Assembly (NCBI GenBank): GCA_937908115.1
Contig: CALEQZ010000009.1
Location: forward strand, 11,495-75,494
Length of the DNA stretch: 64,000 nucleotides
Source of the DNA: an uncultured Alcaligenaceae bacterium
GTDB lineage: Bacteria > Pseudomonadota > Gammaproteobacteria > Burkholderiales > Burkholderiaceae_B
Reading direction: 5' to 3'
The notes under the pieces were generated by a model. It ran no database searches. It saw only the letters and a program-made list of their open reading frames with translations, and was not told the DNA's origin. Positions 42,711 to 50,488 of this stretch are shown piece after piece. Made by a program: the position numbers and the translations under genes. Numbering within the stretch: the first letter of the stretch is position 1; the number at the start of each line of letters is the position of its first letter.

Positions 42711-43739
42711 ATGAAACGCAAAACCCTGACCCAATACCTGGTGGAGCAGCAGCGCGGCGCCACGGCGCTGCGCCCGGAAGTGCGGCTGCTGATCGAAATC
42801 GTCGCCCGCGCCTGCAAGGCCATCGGCCATGCCGTGGGCAAAGGCGCCCTGGGCGGCGTGTTGGGCAGCCTGGAAAGTGAAAACATCCAGGGCGAAGTCC
42901 AGAAAAAGCTCGACGTGCTTTCCAACGAAATCCTGCTGGAAGCCAACGAATGGGGCGGCCACCTGGCGGCCATGGCCTCCGAAGAGATGGAGACCATCCA
43001 CCTGATCCCGAACCGCTACCCCAAGGGCGAATACCTGCTGCTGTTCGATCCGCTGGACGGCTCATCCAACATCGACGTCAACGTCTCCATCGGCACGATC
43101 TTCTCGGTGCTGCGCGCGCCCCATCATGTGGCCGGCGCCAAAGTCTGCGAGCAGGATTTCCTGCAGCCCGGCAACCAGCAGGTCGCCGCCGGCTATGCCG
43201 TGTACGGCCCGCAAACCATGCTGGTGCTGACCGTGGGTGCGGGCGTGGTGGGCTTTACCCTGGACCGCGAGATGGGCTCGTGGGTGCTCACACACGAGAA
43301 CATCCGCATCCCGGAAGACACCAGCGAGTTCGCCATCAACATGTCCAACATGCGGCACTGGGCGCCACCGGTGCGCCGCTACATCGAAGAATGCCTGGCG
43401 GGCAAGGAGGGGCCGCTGGGCAAGAACTACAACATGCGCTGGATCGCGTCGATGGTGGCCGACGTGCACCGCATCCTGACGCGCGGCGGCATCTTCATGT
43501 ACCCGTGGGATGCCCGCGAGCCGTCCAAGCCCGGCAAGCTGCGGCTGATGTACGAGGCCAATCCCATGAGCCTGATCGTCGAGCAGGCCGGCGGGGCCGC
43601 CTGCGATGGGCGCGAGCGCATCCTGGACATCCACCCGCAAGCCTTGCACCAGCGCGTGGGCGTGGTGCTGGGCTCGCGCAACGAGGTCGAGCGCGTACGG
43701 CGCTACCACCTGGAAGCCGACGCGGCAAACGCCGGCTAA
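42711..43739 (+). CDS. fbp: Fructose-1,6-bisphosphatase, class I
   Basis: A 342-residue gluconeogenic phosphatase. Metal and substrate motifs: the ASEEMETIHLIPN region, LLFDPLDGSSNIDVNVSIGTIFSV (the class I signature) near residue 105, and GGIFMYPWDAREPSKPGKLRLMYEANPMSLIVEQAGG toward the C-terminus. The N-terminus MKRKTLTQYLVEQQ is typical of proteobacterial class I. It is the last gene of a possible pepN-fbp operon. A long hairpin follows. Confidence 0.96.
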   Translation: MKRKTLTQYLVEQQRGATALRPEVRLLIEIVARACKAIGHAVGKGALGGVLGSLESENIQGEVQKKLDVLSNEILLEANEWGGHLAAMASEEMETIHLIPNRYPKGEYLLLFDPLDGSSNIDVNVSIGTIFSVLRAPHHVAGAKVCEQDFLQPGNQQVAAGYAVYGPQTMLVLTVGAGVVGFTLDREMGSWVLTHENIRIPEDTSEFAINMSNMRHWAPPVRRYIEECLAGKEGPLGKNYNMRWIASMVADVHRILTRGGIFMYPWDAREPSKPGKLRLMYEANPMSLIVEQAGGAACDGRERILDIHPQALHQRVGVVLGSRNEVERVRRYHLEADAANAG

Positions 43740-43761
43740 CAACGCCGGCCGCCCGCCGCAG

Positions 43762-43790
43762 CGCACCGGCCGCGGGCCGCGGCCGGTGCG
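43762..43790. terminator. GC-rich 13-bp hairpin between convergent fbp and lipoprotein genes
   Basis: CGCACCGGCCGCG-GGC-CGCGGCCGGTGCG, a perfect 13-bp stem with a 3-base loop, in the gap between two convergent genes. It has no T-run in either direction, so it is not a textbook intrinsic terminator, but the placement suggests a role in stopping or protecting both transcripts. Confidence 0.55.
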
Positions 43791-44015
43791 TCAATCCACC
43801 TCTTCTATCTTTTCGACGCGGTCCTTGTTCACCCGCGTCTTGCGGCCGTCGCGCTCGTACTCGTAGAACCCGGAGTCCTTGTCGTATTCCGGTTCATCGG
43901 GGGTCACTTCCTGCCTGCCGTCGTCGCGCGTGATGACCGAAGGCGAAGAGCAGCCGGCGGCCACGCTCGTGCCGGCCGCCAGCGCCAGCATCAGCGTCAG
44001 GGTTTTCAGTTTCAT
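43791..44015 (-). CDS. Small YgdI/YgdR-family lipoprotein
   Basis: A 74-residue lipoprotein. Hydrophobic signal with lipobox VAAGCSS (Cys about residue 22), then a compact SH3-like beta domain PSVITRDDGRQEVTPDEPEYDKDSGFYEYERDGRKTRVNKDRV, which fits the YgdI/YgdR (DUF903) family of small envelope lipoproteins of unknown role. GGAGG stands 6 bases before the second of two adjacent ATGs (44015), which I take as start; 44018 is possible. Confidence 0.85.
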   Translation of the reverse strand: MKLKTLTLMLALAAGTSVAAGCSSPSVITRDDGRQEVTPDEPEYDKDSGFYEYERDGRKTRVNKDRVEKIEEVD

Positions 44016-44258
44016 CATCGTCCTCCAGGTTGATAAACCGTACAGTCACTGTAGGCAAGGACGACGCGCGCGGCGGTAACGGCGCGGCAGAAAATGCGCG
44101 CCTATGTAAGGCTAGCCATGGCGTGGGCGGCAGGCGAATGCGTGCGGATGCAAGCGGCGCAAAAAAACCGGACGCGGCCGGCCGATGCCGCCGTCGTCCG
44201 GCTGCCAGCCCCGGATGCGCCGGCACCAGGCTAGCGCGGAAGGTTGGGACAGGCCGCT

Positions 44259-45245
44259 TCAGCCCAGCGTAAAGACCGTGGCGCCGGTGGTCTTGCGCGC
44301 AGCCAGTGCCGCATGCGCCTCGGCCGCCTGGGCCAGCGAATAGCGCTGGTCGATGCGCACTTGTATCTTCTTTTTGCGCACCAAATCGAACAACTCGTCG
44401 GCGGCCGCTTTCAATTTTTCAGGCGTCGATACATGAGTGCCCAGGGTCGGCCGGGTTACGAAGAGCGACCCCTTTTGCGCCAAGATGCCCAGGTTGACCC
44501 CGGTCACTGGACCCGAAGCGTTGCCGAAGCTGACCATCAGGCCGCGCGGCTCCAGGCAGTCCAGGGAAACTTCCCAGGTGTCCTTGCCCACGCCGTCGTA
44601 GACCACGGGCACCTTCTTGCCGCCGGTCAGCTCGAGCACGCGCTCGACGACGTTCTCGCGCGAATAATCGATCACCTTCCAGGCGCCGTTGGCCAAGGCA
44701 AGCTCGGCCTTTTCGGGGCTGGACACCGTGCCGATCAGCTTCACGCCCAGCGCGCGCGCCCACTGGCAGGCGATCAGCCCCACGCCGCCGGCGGCCGCAT
44801 GGAACAGGATGGTCTCGCCGCCCTGCAGGCGGTAGGTCTGGCGAAACAGGTACTGGACCGTCAGCCCCTTGAGCATGAGCGCGGCAGCCTCTTCGAACCC
44901 CACGCCCTTGGGCAGCTTGACGACTTGGGCGGCCGGCACGTTGCGCGCCTCGGCGTAGGCGCCGATCGGGCTCTGGCCATAGGCAACGCGGTCACCCTTC
45001 TTGAGGTGCCTGACGTTGCGGCCCACGGCCTCGACCACGCCGGCGCCCTCGAAGCCCAGGCCGTGCGGCAGGGGATGGGGATACAGGCCGGTACGGTAAT
45101 AGATGTCGATGAAGTTCAGTCCCGCAGCGTGCTGGCGGATGGTGACCTCGTCGTCTCCCGGCGGCGGGACTTCGACGTCCACCAGCTTCAGGACTTCGGG
45201 ACCGCCGTGCTGTTCGATGCGTATGGCCTTGACAATGTTGCCCAT
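44259..45245 (-). CDS. NADPH:quinone oxidoreductase (zeta-crystallin/Qor type)
   Basis: A 328-residue zinc-independent medium-chain dehydrogenase/reductase. Features: the N-terminal GroES-like domain with IDIYYRTGLYPHPLPHGLGFEGAGVVEAVG, no zinc-site cysteines, and the Rossmann loop in FHAAAGGVGLIACQWARALGVKLIGTVSS near residue 147. It should reduce quinones with NADPH. GGAGTTCTCGCG lies upstream of the ATG. Confidence 0.92.
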   Translation of the reverse strand: MGNIVKAIRIEQHGGPEVLKLVDVEVPPPGDDEVTIRQHAAGLNFIDIYYRTGLYPHPLPHGLGFEGAGVVEAVGRNVRHLKKGDRVAYGQSPIGAYAEARNVPAAQVVKLPKGVGFEEAAALMLKGLTVQYLFRQTYRLQGGETILFHAAAGGVGLIACQWARALGVKLIGTVSSPEKAELALANGAWKVIDYSRENVVERVLELTGGKKVPVVYDGVGKDTWEVSLDCLEPRGLMVSFGNASGPVTGVNLGILAQKGSLFVTRPTLGTHVSTPEKLKAAADELFDLVRKKKIQVRIDQRYSLAQAAEAHAALAARKTTGATVFTLG

Positions 45246-45284
45246 CGCGAGAACTCCTGGATAGGAAGATGAAATGCGGCAATG

Positions 45285-46223
45285 CTACCCTTTGCGCACG
45301 CCGCTGAGGATAAAAACCCCCGTCAGCACCAGGGCGGTGCCGCCCAGCTGCCAAGCAGTGATCGGCTCGTCCAGGGCGACGTTGGCGATGAAAAGCACGG
45401 ATACGGGGCCGATCATGCCCAACTGCGCGGCCAGGGGCGCGCCGATGCGATCGACCGCCCACATCACCATGAACACCGGCAAGACGGTGTTGAACACGGC
45501 ATGAAAGGCCGACAAGCCGTAAACGCCCAGGGGCTGTACCAGCATGGCCGGCGGATGGACGACCAGGAACTGCACCAGGCAGGCCACGCATGAGCTGGTC
45601 ATGGCGTAGGCCACCAACCGGGTCGCCCCCACGCGCTTGAGCAGCTCTCCGGAAAAGACGAGATACAGCGCATAGGTCAGCGCCGACGCCAGCACGTACG
45701 CAGATCCCAAGACGACGGCCGGCCCGCCGAACGACACGTCGCGGGCGAAAACCAACACCACCCCGAGGTAGGACAGCGCCAGGGCTAGCCACTGCCTGCC
45801 GACGATGGGCCGGCGCAGCCAGAGCGCGGTGATCAGCAGCACCATGGTCGGCGACAGGAATAGGATCAGCCTTTCCAGGCCTGCCGAAATCGTCTGCAGC
45901 CCGAGGAAGTCCAAGAAGCTGGACAGGTAATAGCCCAGCAGCCCCAATCCGGCCACCTGCAGGCGTTCGCGCCAGGTCAACGCCGGCACATGGCCGCTGG
46001 CGGCCTTGCGCGCCTGGACCCAGGCGATGGCCGCAAAGAACGGCAGCGCGAACAGCATGCGAAACGCGATCAGCGTGACCGCATCGATGCCGTACCGGTA
46101 AGTCAGCTTGGCCACCACCGCCTTGGCCGAAAACAGGACCGCGCCCGCCAGCGCCAGCGCGAAGCCGAGCGCGCGCCCTGCCTCGTCGGCCGGATGCGCA
46201 CGAGCGGCTGAAAGGGATTTCAT
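45285..46223 (-). CDS. DMT-superfamily transporter (EamA)
   Basis: A 312-residue membrane protein with ten predicted hydrophobic helices in two EamA repeats. The first repeat includes ALAGAVLFSAKAVVAKLTYRYGIDAVTLIAFRM and the second VLGSAYVLASALTYALYLVFSGELLKRVG, ending VALDEPITAWQLGGTALVLTGVFIL, the usual closing pattern. Drug/metabolite exporters of this group move amino acids or metabolites; the substrate is unknown. It is divergent from a second EamA gene with a 62-base gap between them. Confidence 0.9.
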   Translation of the reverse strand: MKSLSAARAHPADEAGRALGFALALAGAVLFSAKAVVAKLTYRYGIDAVTLIAFRMLFALPFFAAIAWVQARKAASGHVPALTWRERLQVAGLGLLGYYLSSFLDFLGLQTISAGLERLILFLSPTMVLLITALWLRRPIVGRQWLALALSYLGVVLVFARDVSFGGPAVVLGSAYVLASALTYALYLVFSGELLKRVGATRLVAYAMTSSCVACLVQFLVVHPPAMLVQPLGVYGLSAFHAVFNTVLPVFMVMWAVDRIGAPLAAQLGMIGPVSVLFIANVALDEPITAWQLGGTALVLTGVFILSGVRKG

Positions 46224-46285
46224 GAGATGATTTCAGATTCGATCGATCAGCGCGATTATGCGCGCATTGCCCGCCTTCGAATAGA

Positions 46286-47158
46286 ATGCCCCGCCTTCAG
46301 GCCCGCACCCAAGCCCTCGCGGCCATCCACGTCGCTGCCGTCCTCTTCGGCTTGACCGGCGTATTCGGAGAACTCATCCAGGCAGGCGCGCCCGTCATCA
46401 CGATGGGACGCGCGTTCTTCGCCGTGCTGGCGCTGGCGTTCTTCGCCCGCCTGCAGCGCCGGCGCCTGCTTGGCCAGCTCGACGCCCGCCGCCTGGGCAT
46501 GCTGGCCGGCGCGGGCGCACTGCTGGCCTGCCACTGGGTGACGTTCTTCATTTCGGTCAAGGTCGGCGGCATCGCGGTCGCCACACTGGGGTTCGCCAGC
46601 TTCCCGGCCTTCATCACCCTACTGGAAGGGCTACTGTTTCGCGAACGGATACGGGCGGCGGAATGGCTGCTGCTGGCGCTGGTCAGCGCCGGTTTGGTGT
46701 TGGTCACGCCGTCCTTCGATTTGCGCGATGATGGCACCATCGGCCTGGCCTGGGGCGTGTTTTCGGGCCTGTCGTTCGCCATGTTGGCCGTCACGAACCG
46801 GCGCGCGGCCGCGGGCATGGAACCGGGGCAGGTCGCATGCTGGCAGAACCTGGCGGTGGCTTTGCTGCTGGCGCCCTGGGCAGTCCCCGACCTGGCTGCG
46901 GTCGCCGCCATCGACTGGTTCTGGCTGCTGCTCCTGGGCGTTTTCTGCACCGGGCTGTCGCACTACCTGTTCGTCTCCAGCCTGGCGGCGCTCAATGCCC
47001 GCACCGCGGGGCTGGTCATCGCGCTGGAACCCGTCTATGCGATCGCCTTCGCCTGGTGGCTGTTCGGCCAGCAGCCGACGGTGCGCATGATGGCCGGGGC
47101 CGCGCTGATCGTCGCCGCCATCGTCTGGTCCGGCCGGCGCAAGGCCGATACCCATTGA
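46286..47158 (+). CDS. DMT-superfamily transporter (EamA)
   Basis: A 290-residue ten-helix membrane protein with two EamA domains: ALAAIHVAAVLFGLTGVFGELIQAGAPVITMGRAFFAV at the start, and LVIALEPVYAIAFAWWLFGQQPTVRMMAGAALIVAAIVW near the end. It is not close to its divergent neighbour in sequence. Its stop codon lies within the -35 element of the marR promoter downstream. The ATG at 46286 sits within a TAGAAT hexamer, so if that hexamer is a promoter, start assignment could change. Confidence 0.88.
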   Translation: MPRLQARTQALAAIHVAAVLFGLTGVFGELIQAGAPVITMGRAFFAVLALAFFARLQRRRLLGQLDARRLGMLAGAGALLACHWVTFFISVKVGGIAVATLGFASFPAFITLLEGLLFRERIRAAEWLLLALVSAGLVLVTPSFDLRDDGTIGLAWGVFSGLSFAMLAVTNRRAAAGMEPGQVACWQNLAVALLLAPWAVPDLAAVAAIDWFWLLLLGVFCTGLSHYLFVSSLAALNARTAGLVIALEPVYAIAFAWWLFGQQPTVRMMAGAALIVAAIVWSGRRKADTH

Positions 47159-47182
47159 CAATTACTGCCTAGGCAGTATAAT
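47155..47182 (+). promoter_or_regulatory. marR promoter with palindromic operator
   Basis: A consensus promoter: TTGACA (47155-47160) and TATAAT (47177-47182) with a 16-base spacer filled by the palindrome ACTGCCTAGGCAGT (47164-47177). Transcription should start at about 47188-47190, which coincides with the ATG of the MarR regulator at 47190. The palindrome core TGCCTAGGCA recurs upstream of the efflux operon at 47707-47716. The placement fits autorepression by the regulator. Confidence 0.85.
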
Positions 47183-47189
47183 GTACCCA

Positions 47190-47669
47190 ATGTCGACCGA
47201 AGACCCTGCCCCCACCCGTCACTACCGGGCCGATAGCCAGTGCTTTGCAGAAGACAGCATCGGCTATCTGCTCAAGCAGGTCTATGTGTCGATGAACCGC
47301 ATGATAGACCGCGATATGGCGCCGCTGGACCTCACTGCGATGCAGTGGCGTCCGCTCATCCTCATCGCCCGGGGCAAGGCCGATACGGCCGCCGAGCTCG
47401 CCCGCCTGGCGGGCATCGATACCGGTGCCATGACGCGCACGCTCGATCGCCTGCAAGCCAAGGGGTTGTTGCACCGGGTACGCAGCCAGCAAGACCGCCG
47501 GGTCGTCAAGCTGGAACTGACGCAGGCCGGGCACGAAGCCGCATCGCGCATCCCTGCGGTGATCGCCCAGGTGCTCAACCGGCACCTGCGCGGGTTCGAC
47601 GCCACCGAAGCTGCGCAGCTGCGGCATTTTCTGCTGCGCATGCTGGCCAACGGCTCGGAGCCCGGCTGA
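47190..47669 (+). CDS. MarR-family transcriptional regulator of the efflux operon
   Basis: A 159-residue winged-helix regulator. The DNA-binding part is DTAAELARLAGIDTGAMTRTLDRLQAKGLLHRVRSQQDRRVVKLELTQAG, with helix 3 TGAMTRTLDRL and the wing RSQQDRRVV. N- and C-terminal helices form the dimer interface. An ATG at 47181 is in frame but overlaps the -10 box, so I use 47190. That coincides with the expected transcription start and implies a leaderless mRNA. It precedes a three-gene drug efflux operon, and both have the same palindrome upstream, so repression relieved by a drug-like ligand is the natural model (as for EmrR/MprA). Confidence 0.92.
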   Translation: MSTEDPAPTRHYRADSQCFAEDSIGYLLKQVYVSMNRMIDRDMAPLDLTAMQWRPLILIARGKADTAAELARLAGIDTGAMTRTLDRLQAKGLLHRVRSQQDRRVVKLELTQAGHEAASRIPAVIAQVLNRHLRGFDATEAAQLRHFLLRMLANGSEPG

Positions 47670-47677
47670 CCCGACCG

Positions 47678-47695
47678 AAAAGGCCTCTTTTTTTT
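47678..47695 (+). terminator. Possible weak terminator after marR
   Basis: AAAAG-GCCT-CTTTT followed by a continuing T-run. The stem is only 5 bp and AT-rich, so termination may be partial, allowing read-through into the efflux operon. Confidence 0.4.
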
Positions 47696-47706
47696 AGGGT
47701 TATTGC

Positions 47707-47716
47707 TGCCTAGGCA
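47707..47716 (+). promoter_or_regulatory. MarR operator upstream of the efflux operon
   Basis: The palindrome TGCCTAGGCA, in the longer context ATTGCTGCCTAGGCAAT, sits 38 bases before the first efflux gene. The core is identical to the operator in the marR promoter, and both share ATT-x-CTGCCTAGGCA. A TTGCTG just to the left (47703-47708) may be a -35; I see no good -10. Confidence 0.75.
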
Positions 47717-47754
47717 ATTACAGTTTAAGCAACATTTTTAAGCGGAATGTCAGT

Positions 47755-49209
47755 ATGAAAGCTCTACCGGCCCTGCTGCTTGCCCTGCCGCTCGCCGCGT
47801 GCGCCCCCATGGATCCGGGCACAGCCCCGGCCTTGCGCACGGATGCCGCCGCGCTTGGCCTGGTCCAGGCGCAGGTCGCCTGGCCCGACGCAAAGTGGTG
47901 GCAGCGCTACGCCGATCCCCAGCTCGATGCGCTGGTCGAAGAAGCGTTGGCGGGCAACCCGGACATGACGGCCGCGCAGGCCCGCCTGGACCGGGCCAAC
48001 GCCGCAGTCGGCAACGCGCGTGCCGTGCTCGTCCCGCGTGTCGATGCCAACTATTCGCTGACCCGCCAGCACTACAGCGGCAATTACGTCTATCCGGAGC
48101 CGATGGCCGGCTCGGTGGGCAGTGACAACCGGTTGGCGCTCGATTTCAGCTACGAATTGGACTTGTGGGGAAAGAACCGCAAGCGCCTGCAGGCCGCGCT
48201 GTCGCGCGCCCAGGCCGCCGCCGCAGAACGGCAGGCCGCCCGCAACCTGCTGGCCAAAGCAGTGGTGCTGGCCTACGCCAACCTGCAGGATGCTTACGCG
48301 CAGCAGGATGTGCTGGAAAAAACCATCGTCCAGCGCCAGGAAGTCGTGGACATTACCCGCCAGCGTTACGCCGCGGGGCTGGACACCCAGGTCGAAGTCA
48401 AGCAAGCCGAATCCGCCTTGGCGGCTGCCCGCGCCGAACTGACCCGTACCCAGGCGAACGCAGCCCTGCTGCGCAACCAGCTTGCCGCGTTGGCCGGCGC
48501 CGGGCCGCAGCGCACCGCCGGGCTGCGGCCGGTAACGCTGCGCGCGCCGGACACGCAGCTGCCGCCGGTCCTGCCGATGGACCTGCTCGGACGCCGTCCC
48601 GACATCGTGGCCGCGCGCTGGCGCGTCGAAGCCGCCGGCAGCGACATCGCCGCGGCCAAGGCCGAGTTCTACCCCAACGTCAACTTGACCGCCTTCGCCG
48701 GCCTGCTGGCGCTGGGCACCGGCAACCTGTTCGACCATGACAGCCGCATGGCTGGTGCGGGGCCCGCGATCAGCCTGCCGCTGTTCGACGCGGGACGGCT
48801 CAACGCCAACCTGGCGGCAGCGCGCGCCGACCGCGACCTGGCCGTGGCGGACTACAACGCGGCGGTACTCGCCGCGGTGCGCGAGGTCGCCGATGCGCTC
48901 GAATCGATCCGCCTGCTGGCGCGGGAATCGGTCGAGCAGCGTGAAGCCCACGCCGCGATCGAAGCCGCCTACGACCTGGCCGTGCAGCGCTACCGCGCCG
49001 GCCTAGGCAACTACCTGACCGTGCTGGTGGCGCAGGACCACGTCCTTACCCAGGCGCGGCTGGACGCGGAACTGGCCGCGCGCGCCTGGCGCCTTGACGC
49101 CGAGCTGGCCACGGCACTGGGCGGCGGCTTTGCCGCAGGCGATGACACACCGCCAGCCGCCGCCGCGCCATCGGCACCCGCGGCCGTGCAAACCGCTGCG
49201 CAGTCCTGA
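47755..49209 (+). CDS. Outer-membrane efflux factor (NodT/OprM family lipoprotein)
   Basis: A 484-residue TolC-like channel protein of an efflux system. Signal sequence with lipobox (LLALPLAACAP, Cys about residue 16), then the NodT pattern: WWQRYADPQLDALVEEALAGNPDMTAAQARLDRANA, RLALDFSYELDLWGKNRKRL in the first repeat, and GRRPDIVAARWRVEAAGSDIAAAKAEFYPNVNLTAFAG in the second. The C-terminus is an Ala/Pro-rich tail. It would form the outer-membrane exit of the HlyD/MFS pump encoded downstream, with gaps of 45 and 46 bases within the operon. Confidence 0.93.
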   Translation: MKALPALLLALPLAACAPMDPGTAPALRTDAAALGLVQAQVAWPDAKWWQRYADPQLDALVEEALAGNPDMTAAQARLDRANAAVGNARAVLVPRVDANYSLTRQHYSGNYVYPEPMAGSVGSDNRLALDFSYELDLWGKNRKRLQAALSRAQAAAAERQAARNLLAKAVVLAYANLQDAYAQQDVLEKTIVQRQEVVDITRQRYAAGLDTQVEVKQAESALAAARAELTRTQANAALLRNQLAALAGAGPQRTAGLRPVTLRAPDTQLPPVLPMDLLGRRPDIVAARWRVEAAGSDIAAAKAEFYPNVNLTAFAGLLALGTGNLFDHDSRMAGAGPAISLPLFDAGRLNANLAAARADRDLAVADYNAAVLAAVREVADALESIRLLARESVEQREAHAAIEAAYDLAVQRYRAGLGNYLTVLVAQDHVLTQARLDAELAARAWRLDAELATALGGGFAAGDDTPPAAAAPSAPAAVQTAAQS

Positions 49210-49254
49210 CCACCGCTCCCATCCCGACGCAAACCGATCCCCTAGCCCGACATC

Positions 49255-50442
49255 ATGAGCACAGAAAACACCGCCCGCCCCGCTGCCCGCAAACGGCTGC
49301 TGCTTGTGGCCACCTTTGCCTTCGTCCTGATCGCCGCAGGCTATGGCCTGTGGTGGCTGCTGTACGGCTCGCACTTCGAATCGACCGACGACGCTTACGT
49401 GCACGGCAACCTGGTCCAGATCACGCCCCAGGTCTCCGGCACGGTCGTGGCCATCGAAGCCGATGACACCGAAGTCGTGCGCGCCGGCCAGCCGCTGGTG
49501 CGACTGGACCCCGCCGACACCGAAATCGCGCTGCAGCAAGCGCGCGCCCGCCTGGCACAGACGGTGCGCCAAGTCCAGCAGCGCTTCGTCGAGAATGACG
49601 CGCTGCGCGCCGACGTAGACGTCAGCCGGGCGGACCTGGCCCGCGCGCAAGCCGAGCTCACCCGCGCGCGCGCTGACCTGCAGCGCCGCCAGGCGCTGGC
49701 CAAGTCGGGCGGCGTCAGCGGCGAGGAATTGCTGCACGCCCGCACCGAACTGCGCAACGCGCAGTCGCAGCACGCCCAGGCGCAGGCCAGGCTCGAAGCC
49801 GCCCAGGCCCGGCTGGCCACCAACCAGGTGCTGACGGCGGGCACCACCGTGGAAAACCATCCGGACGTGCAGCACGCCGCCGCCGAACTGCGCGCGGCCT
49901 GGCTGGCGCACGAGCGCACGGTGCTGCCTGCGCCGGTCGACGGGCTGGTCGCACGCCGCAGCGTCCAGGTCGGCCAACGCGTCGCGCAAGGCAACACGCT
50001 GATGAATGTGGTGCCGCTCGATCAAGTCTGGGTCGAGGCCAACTTCAAGGAAAACCAGCTGCGCAAGATGCGCATCGGCCAGCCGGCGACGCTGACCGCG
50101 GACATGTACGGCGGCTCGGTCGTCTACCACGGCACGGTGGTCGGCCTGGACGCCGGCACCGGCAGCGCGTTCGCCCTGTTGCCCGCGCAGAACGCCACCG
50201 GTAACTGGATCAAGGTCGTGCAGCGCGTGCCGGTGCGCATCGCCCTGGATCCGCAGGAGCTCGCCGAGCACCCCTTGCGCATCGGGCTGTCCATGAACGT
50301 GGAAGTCGACGTCGGCCAAGACGGCGACACCTCCGGCCAGCCGGCCCGCGAGGCGCTGTCCACGCCGGTATTCGACCATGGCACGGCCGGCGCCGACGCG
50401 ATGATCGCAGAGATCCTGCGCAGCAATCTCCCGGCATCGTGA
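49255..50442 (+). CDS. emrA: Periplasmic adaptor of the EmrA (HlyD) type
   Basis: A 395-residue membrane fusion protein with one N-terminal membrane helix (about residues 16-38), the lipoyl-like entry FESTDDAYVHGNLVQITPQVSGTVVAIEADDTEVVRAGQPLVRLDPADTEIALQQ, a long alpha-hairpin, and the beta-barrel domain VLPAPVDGLVARRSVQVGQRV through VWVEANFKENQLRKMRIGQPATL. It links the EmrB-type MFS pump to the outer-membrane channel. Second gene of the MarR-controlled operon. Confidence 0.94.
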   Translation: MSTENTARPAARKRLLLVATFAFVLIAAGYGLWWLLYGSHFESTDDAYVHGNLVQITPQVSGTVVAIEADDTEVVRAGQPLVRLDPADTEIALQQARARLAQTVRQVQQRFVENDALRADVDVSRADLARAQAELTRARADLQRRQALAKSGGVSGEELLHARTELRNAQSQHAQAQARLEAAQARLATNQVLTAGTTVENHPDVQHAAAELRAAWLAHERTVLPAPVDGLVARRSVQVGQRVAQGNTLMNVVPLDQVWVEANFKENQLRKMRIGQPATLTADMYGGSVVYHGTVVGLDAGTGSAFALLPAQNATGNWIKVVQRVPVRIALDPQELAEHPLRIGLSMNVEVDVGQDGDTSGQPAREALSTPVFDHGTAGADAMIAEILRSNLPAS

Positions 50443-50488
50443 GGGTGCCGGTGCCGCCCGTCGCAACATCGTCGAGGAGAGCCATCCG

